From: an uncultured Magnetococcales bacterium
GTDB taxonomy: Bacteria; Pseudomonadota; Magnetococcia; Magnetococcales; Magnetaquicoccaceae
Length of the DNA: 8,479 nucleotides
Direction of reading: 5' to 3'
Assembly: GCA_903913345.1 (NCBI GenBank)
Contig: CAIWLA010000637.1
Span: 1-8,479, forward strand
Position numbers and translations under genes: made by a program. Under the pieces are notes generated by a model. It did no database searches and was not told the origin of the DNA. It worked only from the letters and a program-made list of their open reading frames with translations. This document shows positions 1 through 5,420 of this stretch, in pieces; position 1 is the first letter of the stretch; every line of letters starts with the position of its first letter.

Positions 1-290
1 CCATCAGGACCCAGACCACCGTCACCCGTTATGAAACGGATGGTCGTCGCATCGGTGGTTCCGCCGAAAGTACCGACCGAGAACGCACCACCCGCACCAC
101 CCTGACCAGCACTCGAACCCGCCGCACCGGCACCGCCCTGCACGGTCAGGTTCGTCAAGAACGTGTTGCCAACAAGGTTGGCCAAGGTTAACGCACCGCC
201 ATTCGTGTTGGTGACCGCATCACCCCCACTCATGACCAGATTGCCACCCCGCGTGGAAGTGTTACCGCCATTGACATCCCCATTGACCTG
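1..290 (-). repeat. Second copy of the 565-codon adhesin module (truncated by window edge)
   Basis: This is the partner of the segment at 1696-1985. Similarity reaches the left edge, so the duplicated unit must extend further left. The two copies are strongest over about 20-140 versus 1715-1835 and weaker toward 290/1985. The remainder of the second module, including whether it has its own 40-residue repeats, is outside the window. Confidence 0.85.
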
Positions 291-2204
291 GAACAACGGC
301 AGCACATCCCCATAAGGCTTGGCCGTCACCGTATCACCCGGTGCAATGGTGAGTGATGAACCAAAGGTCTTGCTCGTTGTGTAGAGACTGTCATGGTGTA
401 GCGTTGACGGATCCCAGGCTGAACTGACCACAGGCGCAGTCCCGTCATTGACTGTGAGAAGGGAGAAGCCACCCGCACCGCTGGCGACATTAAGGGTACC
501 CGCGAAGGCTGAACTGTCGCCCGTCAAGGTCAATATTCCAGGACCAGCCTTGGTAAAGGAGGTACCAGATGGTCCGACGATGGAGCCAAGCAAGTAACTT
601 CCTGAGGCGTAAGTAGCGGTCAGAGTGCTACCCGCCGCCAGGTTGAGCACACCGGTACCGATCACACCACCCGTGACCACGTGCGCGCCAGAAACAAAGG
701 TGGCGGTGGCCACCCCATACTTACCCGCAGCACCCGTACCGACGGCACCATTGGTCAGGGTGAGAATTCCCCCAATATTTTGCGCAATCGTTGCCGAAAC
801 ATCACCGCCGGCACCACCAGTGCGGCCTGGACCCATCGCACCGGCATTACCGCCATTGCCTGCCCTGCCGCCCGTCAGGGTGACATTGCCACCAATCTGA
901 CCGGACAAGACAAGAGAAATACCACCACCCGCACCACCGACACCGGAAACATCATTTACTGTTACATCTGAACCCGCACCACCCTTACCACCCGCACCAC
1001 CCGTCGCACTCACATTGCCAGCAAGGTCGCCGGCAATCGGTGTCGAGATATCGCCCACTGTGATGGCACCACCCGCACCACCGGTACCGCCAGCGGCTGC
1101 GCCAGCCTTGCCACCGATCGCACCAGCACCGGCTATGAGGGTGATATTACCCGTAATCGGACCGGTCGAATGCGCACCCATCGAGAACGCACCACCGGCC
1201 CCACCATAATTACCAGGGGCCGCACCACCGTCACCACCAATCCCACCATGGCCGGTTGTTACCCGGATATTGCCACCAATGGCACCATCCATATCCGTGA
1301 TGCTGACCGCGCCACCCGCACCACCATAACCACCGGCGGCCGCCCCACCAATGCCACCCGCCGCACCAGTGCCCGTGACCACCGTCACATTGGAACTCAC
1401 ACCCCCTATGGCACCCACCGTAACCGCGCCACCCGCGCCCCCATAACCACCCACATTAACGGCACCAGAACCACCGATCGCACCCGAACCGGCGGTGATG
1501 TCCAATGTCCCGGAAATACCAGACACCATATCCGACAGGGTCATGGCACCACCCGCACCACCCGCACCACCGGCCACCGAACCACCCGCGCCACCGATGG
1601 CACCCGCACCCGTGGTGAGAACAACGGCACCCGTCACCAACCCTTGGAAGGTACTGGCCGAAATGGCACCACCGGCACCTCCTACGACGGAAACGCTATC
1701 GGGGCCTATACCACCGTCACCCGTTATTAAATGGATGATTGTCGCATCGGTGGTTCCACCGAAGGTACCGACCGAGAACGCACCACCCGCACCACCCAGA
1801 CCAGCACTCGAACCCGCCGCACCGACACCGCCCTGTATGGTAAAATTCGTCAACAAAAGGTTGCCAGAGATGTTGGCCAGGTCAAACGCCGTGCCAGCCG
1901 TAATGGTGGCAGCGTCACTGCCTCCAACGATCATGGCACCACCCCGAATCAAGGTGGAACCACCGTTGACATTCACGTAATCAAGCGATGTCTCCGTCGT
2001 CGTAGGGCTCAAGGTTCGCGTGAGACCGGGGGCAAAAATCTGCGTGGCACCCGAACCGATGGTCAGATCCGACGTTGCTGCATTCCCGGAGATCATCATT
2101 TCCCCTGCTACCAGCAAAATGGGAAATAAGGCTTTTTTAAACGGGAAGCGACTTTTGGTCAAACCTCCAGTAGCGGACAATCCCAAAATACGTGTAGATT
2201 TCAT
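1..2204 (-). CDS. Giant Gly/Ala-rich repeat adhesin, autotransporter-like (5' part; runs off left edge)
   Basis: The frame is open on the minus strand from an ATG at 2204-2202 to position 1, about 734 codons with no stop, so the C-terminus lies outside the window. AGGAG lies 8 bases before the ATG and fixes the start. The N-terminus begins MKSTRILGL, has a second basic patch (KSRFPFKK) and then a hydrophobic stretch (ALFPILLVAG) ending near SGNAA. This looks like an extended Sec signal peptide of the type V secretion kind, cleaved around residues 43-46. The mature part is rich in Gly, Ala, Thr, Val and Asn. It contains repeated GGAGGA motifs about 40 residues apart and short hydrophobic strands such as GNVTLTGG and GNITLIAG, as expected of a beta-helix passenger domain. 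A large module recurs after 565 codons. The likely role is surface attachment or aggregation. No beta-barrel or other anchoring domain is visible, so the secretion class is inferred. The Gly-rich composition alone could also fit another type of surface protein. Confidence 0.8.
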   Translation of the reverse strand, partial: MKSTRILGLSATGGLTKSRFPFKKALFPILLVAGEMMISGNAATSDLTIGSGATQIFAPGLTRTLSPTTTETSLDYVNVNGGSTLIRGGAMIVGGSDAATITAGTAFDLANISGNLLLTNFTIQGGVGAAGSSAGLGGAGGAFSVGTFGGTTDATIIHLITGDGGIGPDSVSVVGGAGGAISASTFQGLVTGAVVLTTGAGAIGGAGGSVAGGAGGAGGAMTLSDMVSGISGTLDITAGSGAIGGSGAVNVGGYGGAGGAVTVGAIGGVSSNVTVVTGTGAAGGIGGAAAGGYGGAGGAVSITDMDGAIGGNIRVTTGHGGIGGDGGAAPGNYGGAGGAFSMGAHSTGPITGNITLIAGAGAIGGKAGAAAGGTGGAGGAITVGDISTPIAGDLAGNVSATGGAGGKGGAGSDVTVNDVSGVGGAGGGISLVLSGQIGGNVTLTGGRAGNGGNAGAMGPGRTGGAGGDVSATIAQNIGGILTLTNGAVGTGAAGKYGVATATFVSGAHVVTGGVIGTGVLNLAAGSTLTATYASGSYLLGSIVGPSGTSFTKAGPGILTLTGDSSAFAGTLNVASGAGGFSLLTVNDGTAPVVSSAWDPSTLHHDSLYTTSKTFGSSLTIAPGDTVTAKPYGDVLPLFQVNGDVNGGNTSTRGGNLVMSGGDAVTNTNGGALTLANLVGNTFLTNLTVQGGAGAAGSSAGQGGAGGAFSVGTFGGTTDATTIRFITGDGGLGPD
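1060..1800 (-). repeat. Array of ~40-residue GGAGGA protein repeats within the adhesin
   Basis: The GGAGGA motif (plus-strand gcaccacccgcacc and variants) is anchored at 1780, 1666, 1546, 1426, 1309, 1189 and 1066. The spacings are 114, 120, 120, 117, 120 and 123 bases, all multiples of three. Each unit reads roughly GGAGGA, a short beta-prone stretch, G(N/T)(V/I)xVTTG, GAGAIGG, a Gly/Ala spacer. Weaker, less regular units continue to about position 770. In-frame spacing with diverged sequence suggests old tandem expansion under selection for the protein fold. Confidence 0.8.
1696..1985 (-). repeat. N-terminal copy of a 565-codon adhesin module (start of module)
   Basis: This segment matches positions 1-290 at an exact offset of 1695 bp, which is 565 codons. 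Near-identical stretches cover the codons for QGG(V/A)GAAGSSAG, GGAGGAFSVGTFGG and ITGDGG. The match fades toward the start of the mature protein, where NVNGGSTLIRGG corresponds to DVNGGNTSTRGG. Confidence 0.85.
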
Positions 2205-2393
2205 AAAAACATCTCCTGAGAAAAAAGTTTAGTTTTTTTAAAACAAATAAAAACCCATTCGGACATCTTCCAGATTTTGAAATATGCTATGAATATCGTT
2301 TCGATCCTTCTGCTGGGGAGGTAATCCCCAAACACAAACGAAACAAAAATTTCACTTGGAAAGCAGAATAACGGAACTCGGCTACAATGAACA

Positions 2394-2409
2394 TCGAGTG
2401 AATACTCGA
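2394..2409. other. Hairpin in first 106-bp repeat copy
   Basis: The sequence TCGAGTGAATACTCGA forms a perfect 6-bp stem with a GAAT loop. A T-run follows only after about ten bases, so it is not a clean intrinsic terminator. It could be a protein-binding palindrome. Confidence 0.5.
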
Positions 2410-2499
2410 CAAAGCATCTTTTTCAGGTAATCCCCAAACACAAACGAAACAAAAATTTCACTTGGAAGGCAGAATAACGGAACTCGGCTACAATGAATA

Positions 2500-2515
2500 T
2501 CGAGTGAACACTCGA
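2500..2515. other. Hairpin in second 106-bp repeat copy
   Basis: The sequence TCGAGTGAACACTCGA gives a 7-bp inverted repeat around AA. One of the few changes between the two repeat copies (T to C at 2509) falls in this element and improves the pairing. An 8-base T-run (2525-2532) follows after nine bases. Confidence 0.5.
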
Positions 2516-2603
2516 CAAAGCGTCTTTTTTTTGTGTACGCCGACCATCCCGATTTCAGGCCGCAACTGTTTAGGAATACATGGCTTTCGTCATCCTGGGA
2601 TAT

Positions 2604-2638
2604 TGCGGTATGGATAAGCGCAGCCTATCCATACCGCA
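2604..2638 (-). terminator. Perfect 13-bp stem-loop downstream of the SapC gene
   Basis: TGCGGTATGGATA (2604-2616) pairs without mismatch with TATCCATACCGCA (2626-2638) around a 9-base loop. It lies 37 bases past the SapC stop codon, the usual place for a transcript-end structure. Neither strand shows a U-tract after it, so a classical intrinsic terminator is doubtful. It may instead protect the 3' end of the mRNA or be a protein-binding palindrome. Confidence 0.45.
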
Positions 2639-2675
2639 GACTCCTGATCACGAAGCCGTTAAACGAGTAACCAGT

Positions 2676-3389
2676 CTACTGCAAGCTCAACAACCCCTGC
2701 AGATTGGTCTGGGAAAGAAGATGGCAGTGAATCCAACCCAGATGGCCGGAACGGAACAACTCCAGGATGACGCTATCCTCCAGTCGGTTCAATTTGGCCT
2801 CATCCACCATCAGCAGTCCTTGCACGGCGTACTGACTGCCATCGTTCAGGGTAATATTGGCCACCTGTTCCACCAAAAGCCCCAGTGCCTGCAACCGGGC
2901 ACAGAAGGCCATGGTGAGCTTCTGGGCGACCATGGAATCGCGCAAGAGGTTAAAAACCCGGTCCAGATAGGGAGAATTGTTGCCATTCTCATCAAAAATC
3001 CGCTCCCCGTCCTCGTCCTGGACAAAACCATCCTGGTCGATCCACACCTGGGCCTCGTTGGTTGCTGCATCGCCTTCCGCGAGGATGAACGGATAGCGGC
3101 GCACATAGGCCGGAACATACGGGACCAACCATTTCCCCTGCTTGTCCAGATAAAGATTTTCTCCGTCCCGATACCCCAGCAAAAACAATGGCACGACCGC
3201 TCCCGCTGCATCGCGCGCAAAAACGATGGGATAATGGATACATCCCTCGGCAAACTCAGGCCCCACTGCCGGTACCTGGTGGGTAGCCGCAGCGAAGGCC
3301 AAGCCATTCATCCATGTTCTGATCCCCACCGTGGCAAAGGCTTCTTTATTCAGGGGAATCGGATTTTTGTACAAGACTGGAAATGTCAT
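2676..3389 (-). CDS. SapC-family protein
   Basis: The 237-residue product matches the SapC family (Pfam SapC) by its conserved blocks: EFAEGCIHYPIVFARD at about 45-60, GENLYLD at 76-82, and GKWLVPYVPAYVRRYPF at 85-101. The length is typical of the family (about 230-250). There is no signal peptide or membrane segment, so a cytoplasmic location is likely. The family is named after a Campylobacter fetus gene of the surface-layer region, where type I secretion genes are neighbours. Its biochemical role is not established. The start is supported by GAGG 8 bases before the ATG on the minus strand. It is read in the same direction as the downstream adhesin but separated by 471 bp, so probably not one tight operon. 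The plus-strand transporter genes lie about 1.1 kb away, and SapC-type genes commonly accompany surface or export loci. Confidence 0.88.
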   Translation of the reverse strand: MTFPVLYKNPIPLNKEAFATVGIRTWMNGLAFAAATHQVPAVGPEFAEGCIHYPIVFARDAAGAVVPLFLLGYRDGENLYLDKQGKWLVPYVPAYVRRYPFILAEGDAATNEAQVWIDQDGFVQDEDGERIFDENGNNSPYLDRVFNLLRDSMVAQKLTMAFCARLQALGLLVEQVANITLNDGSQYAVQGLLMVDEAKLNRLEDSVILELFRSGHLGWIHCHLLSQTNLQGLLSLQ

Positions 3390-3477
3390 TTGTGTGTCCT
3401 CTAAAGAATGGAAATGGGGGCATATCTCGCATCAATGTGTGGGTCTTGATCATCGTTTCGACCACGAACCCTCCTGA

Positions 3478-3497
3478 ATGCCCGCCTTCGCGGGCAT
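3478..3497. repeat. REP-like palindromic intergenic repeat
   Basis: ATGCCCGC and GCGGGCAT form a perfect 8-bp stem around CTTC, followed by GACGGG. This sequence type (cgtcatgcccgcgaaggcgggcat on the other strand) is widespread in proteobacterial intergenic DNA. The recognition is from memory, and only one copy is in this window. Confidence 0.6.
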
Positions 3498-3744
3498 GAC
3501 GGGAACAGGTATAACACGAAAGTACCGAACAAGAACGCCAAAAAGATCCACTGGCCATGGCGAATTGCGGCTTTTTCTTGCAATGAGGGCATTGCTTGTA
3601 TTCAAGAAAAGCAATTGATGTGCCAATCCCCAGAAAGGTTGCCTGCCAGGTAGCGGAGTCGGACTGTGTCATGGCCAGAAAGTGGATCAAATGATCAGTT
3701 TGTTTGAAAAAAATAGATCAAAACAGTGCAATCCCATTCAAAAT

Positions 3745-3763
3745 CCGGGCGTGTCATGCCCGG
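3745..3763. repeat. GC-rich hairpin, REP-like
   Basis: CCGGGC (3745-3750) pairs with GCCCGG (3758-3763) around GTGTCAT. Flanking ATC and GAT bases can extend the stem with a bulge. It stands out from the AT-rich surroundings and resembles the palindrome at 3478-3497 in its GTCATGCCCG core. Confidence 0.45.
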
Positions 3764-4084
3764 CGGATCAAAGACGCCATTTCCTCAAAGACATCTTTGA
3801 ATGCTGTTACCCTGCCACACGTTTGAGACGCTGGCTGAATTCAGCGCAATCCATTGATAATAATGCGTTCATTTTGCGTTTCCGCCTGAAATTTTTCAAT
3901 AAAGCAGTATAATAATTTAAATCGATATCAATAAGTTATCAAACTTTTTCCAGGAAATCCTGGTTTGACACATGCACAGAATGAAACAAAAACATTCAAA
4001 TTTGACTTTGAAACATGCCCGGAACGGTCCGATCGACATTTTTTGAACCGCACCAGGCGTGTTGAATGTGTTGTTTTACTATTT

Positions 4085-4115
4085 CTTTATTCGAATAAAG
4101 GTGTCCGACACCTTT
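4085..4115. repeat. Two overlapping palindromes (AT-rich then AAAGGTGT hairpin)
   Basis: CTTTATTCGAATAAAG (4085-4100) is a perfect 16-bp palindrome. Its last four bases (AAAG) begin the hairpin AAAGGTGTCCGACACCTTT (4097-4115), with an 8-bp stem and CCG loop. The shared AAAG can pair either way, so the two structures exclude each other. The GGTGTCCGACACC element is like short repeats seen scattered in many bacterial genomes, sometimes near REP-associated transposases. No transposase is present here. Confidence 0.55.
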
Positions 4116-4497
4116 AAAAGTTTTGCAGACATGGATCACCCGGATCGACTGTGTCAAACGCCTCCTCTGCCGGACAGGCGTTGATGAATCTGCCCCTTGT
4201 TTGCCCAGATTATACCCCGTCTGGTCGGCGAGAACCGATGGTTTGCACCCTGTTGTTGCATTCTTTTATCATGGGCAGGCAGGGCATTGAAACCAGACCA
4301 TTCGAATTTTAAGGGGATATTGTTTTCTGGATAAATTGTTGGAATGGAAAATGCGTACCTTCTGAATTGTATCATTGCCATCAAGGAATCAAAGAATGAA
4401 CCATCAAGCCCCACAAATCAATAGAGCCGATTGAGGTTGCCCGATCGGCCTGGGGGCAGACAACGAATTCAATGGAGTTTTTCCCGAAACGTCGGCT

Positions 4498-4503
4498 GGG
4501 AGG
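4498..4503 (+). promoter_or_regulatory. Ribosome-binding site deciding the start of small protein A1
   Basis: GGGAGG directly abuts one ATG (4504) and sits 6 bases before a second in-frame ATG (4510). Only the second has workable spacing, so translation should begin at 4510. Confidence 0.75.
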
Positions 4504-4509
4504 ATGATC

Positions 4510-4773
4510 ATGTTGGATGTTTTCGCGGATACGGTAAGGCGTGTCGATTTTGCGGGAGGGTTGGTGCGCCTGGAGCTGGTCTCGGCCCATCCTCCGGAAA
4601 AGCCCGGCGAGGGCCAGATCAATCTGCAACAGAGCGGTCGCCTGATCATGCCCCTGGATGGGTTTCTTTCCACCTTTCAGGCCATGCAAAATTTGATTGA
4701 CCAATTGGTGAAGAGCGGGATTGTGCAGAATCGTCGGGAGGAAGGTGCAGCGGCCAATCCCCCACCGGCATGA
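4510..4773 (+). CDS. Small protein A1 of unknown function, secretion-locus associated
   Basis: The 87-residue product begins MLDVFADTV and is a clear paralogue of the protein encoded at 7365-7694. Shared blocks are VFAxT, R.DF.GG.VR.EL, MP.DGFL and a C-terminal helix-like stretch ending QL...G. A hand alignment gives about 25 identities over some 70 residues with one gap. It has no signal peptide or membrane segment and is probably cytoplasmic. The pattern (a short beta-prone N-terminal half, then an amphipathic helix) suggests a small folded domain, perhaps a chaperone or assembly factor for the export system, but that is inference from position. The stop overlaps the start of the next gene (ATGA at 4770-4773), so the two are translationally coupled. 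A start at 4504 is possible but has no ribosome-binding spacing. Confidence 0.8.
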   Translation: MLDVFADTVRRVDFAGGLVRLELVSAHPPEKPGEGQINLQQSGRLIMPLDGFLSTFQAMQNLIDQLVKSGIVQNRREEGAAANPPPA

Positions 4774-5345
4774 AACGGAGTCGGTGGTTTTTACTGTTCA
4801 TGGTGCTCTGGATGGGTCCAACCGATGGGATGAGTCAAGCCATGTTGCCCAGTCCGTTCTATGGAGGGGTCTCCCGCCTGGGGGTGCTGTGCCGAGTGCA
4901 GGACTCCTCCACGGAGCCTGAAGGCATGGGCATACCCGATCACGCCACCGCCGAGGTGGTCGGCCTGGCCATGGTTGCGCTGCTTTCCACCACCCTTTTG
5001 TCGTCCCGGATTGTGGTGGAGCGGTTACCAGAAAACAGCGATGCCTTGGCAGACCCCAAAACTCTGGTGATTGTACTGCATGGTCGAATCGTTGCCATGC
5101 ACTCTCTGACGGGATTGGGAGCGGGACGGTGGCTGCTCTTGTCCATGGCCATGTATCGCCACCAGGCCAGCGATGGGGACCGTTCCCTCTTTCCGGCGGC
5201 ACCGGTGGCCATTCCACTGGAGTCTTGGGCAGATGAGGGGGGATCGGACGGGGGTGGGTCTGGCCATCCCGCCCGCCAGGCATTGCAGAAGGCTCTGACC
5301 CGTATGGTAACGGCTTCGGGCATCCACACGGTTTCACCGTTCTGA
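4770..5345 (+). CDS. Exported protein of unknown family
   Basis: The 191-residue product starts with a good Sec signal: basic MKRSR, hydrophobic WFLLFMVLWM, then a likely cleavage after SQA at residue 24. The mature part has one further apolar stretch (about 62-78, VVGLAMVALLSTTLLSS), a Gly/Asp/Ser-rich loop near 157-165 and a helical tail (ALQKALTRMV). One Cys (41) remains in the mature protein. No lipobox is present, so it is probably periplasmic rather than a lipoprotein. I do not recognise the family. It begins in a 4-bp ATGA overlap with A1, so it is translationally coupled to it. This places it in the same functional unit, possibly as a periplasmic component of the secretion locus. The long minus-strand frames across it (4798-5337, 4940-5491) lack family signals and are taken as antisense. 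Confidence 0.75.
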   Translation: MKRSRWFLLFMVLWMGPTDGMSQAMLPSPFYGGVSRLGVLCRVQDSSTEPEGMGIPDHATAEVVGLAMVALLSTTLLSSRIVVERLPENSDALADPKTLVIVLHGRIVAMHSLTGLGAGRWLLLSMAMYRHQASDGDRSLFPAAPVAIPLESWADEGGSDGGGSGHPARQALQKALTRMVTASGIHTVSPF

Positions 5346-5408
5346 TGGCAGGCGGCTTGCCTGATCATATACCGTTCATCGCCGTTATGGATCAGAACGG
5401 CCAAAATC

Positions 5409-5420
5409 AGGAGAATCTCC
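5409..5420 (+). promoter_or_regulatory. Protease ribosome-binding site in a small inverted repeat
   Basis: AGGAG (5409-5413) lies 7 bases before the ATG at 5421, good spacing. GGAG can pair with CTCC (5417-5420) across AAT, and the upstream CCGTTC/GAACGG pair (5372-5377, 5395-5400) could add a second hairpin. The stems are short, so control of translation by structure is only a possibility. Confidence 0.5.

Larger units (their letters stand above)
2319..2530. repeat. Tandem duplication of a 106-bp intergenic sequence
   Basis: Copy 1 runs 2319-2424 and copy 2 runs 2425-2530. They begin with aggtaatccccaaacac and end in a T-run. By eye they differ at only about four or five positions. The repeats lie between the SapC gene and the adhesin, in the adhesin's upstream region, with no coding potential of note. 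The last bases of each copy hold a small hairpin (2394-2409 and 2500-2515). They may carry promoter or operator elements for the adhesin, but I see no convincing -35/-10 pair. Confidence 0.9.
2205..2675. other. Gene-free interval upstream of the adhesin
   Basis: This 471-bp stretch separates the end of the SapC gene from the adhesin start. It holds the adhesin ribosome-binding site (AGGAG on the minus strand, 2213-2217), an A/T-rich leader at 2220-2255, the two 106-bp repeats and the stem-loop at 2604-2638. No open frame in it looks like a gene. The adhesin promoter most probably lies here, but I cannot pinpoint it. Confidence 0.6.
3390..4509. other. Long gene-poor interval with several palindromes
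   Basis: About 1.1 kb separates the minus-strand SapC gene from the plus-strand secretion run, so it should contain divergent promoters. I see no convincing gene. Short open frames at 3346-3690 and 4154-4414 (minus) and 3682-3912 (plus) lack good ribosome-binding sites, and the first and last of these cross palindromic repeats. The stretch 3870-4090 is markedly AT-rich. Recognisable elements are the hairpins at 3478-3497, 3745-3763 and 4085-4115, and a looser 7-bp inverted repeat AACGCCT/AGGCGTT at 4157-4182. No promoter could be assigned with confidence. Confidence 0.6.

Noticed and set aside
625..2232. Overlapping plus-strand frames rich in Pro/Ala or Thr/Arg
   Set aside because: They are antisense readings of the Gly/Ala-rich adhesin repeats. 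Low complexity and triplet periodicity explain their length, and the minus frame has a signal peptide and ribosome-binding site.
2319..2530. CRISPR array
   Set aside because: There are only two 106-bp copies, directly adjacent, with no spacers.
2394..2532. Rho-independent terminators formed by the repeat hairpins and following T-runs
   Set aside because: The T-runs start about ten bases after the stems, and no plus-strand gene ends upstream of them.
2580..3404. 274-codon plus-strand frame
   Set aside because: It lies antisense to the SapC gene, whose conserved motifs are clear. The plus product has no recognisable domain.
3346..3690. Minus-strand frame with a CPHC motif, overlapping the SapC start
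   Set aside because: It reads through the REP-like palindrome at 3478-3497, giving the typical SRHAREGGHSGG translation, and has no good ribosome-binding site. A decayed small gene from 3672 (hydrophobic FLAFLFGTFVLYLF in the next frame) is conceivable but not supported enough to call.
3682..3912. 76-codon plus-strand frame
   Set aside because: It crosses the hairpin at 3745-3763, has no ribosome-binding site and shows no family features.
4154..4704. Minus-strand frames opposite and upstream of A1 (4154-4414, 4381-4704)
   Set aside because: They have no family signal or good start signals, and the second is antisense to the A1 gene, which has a paralogue and a ribosome-binding site.
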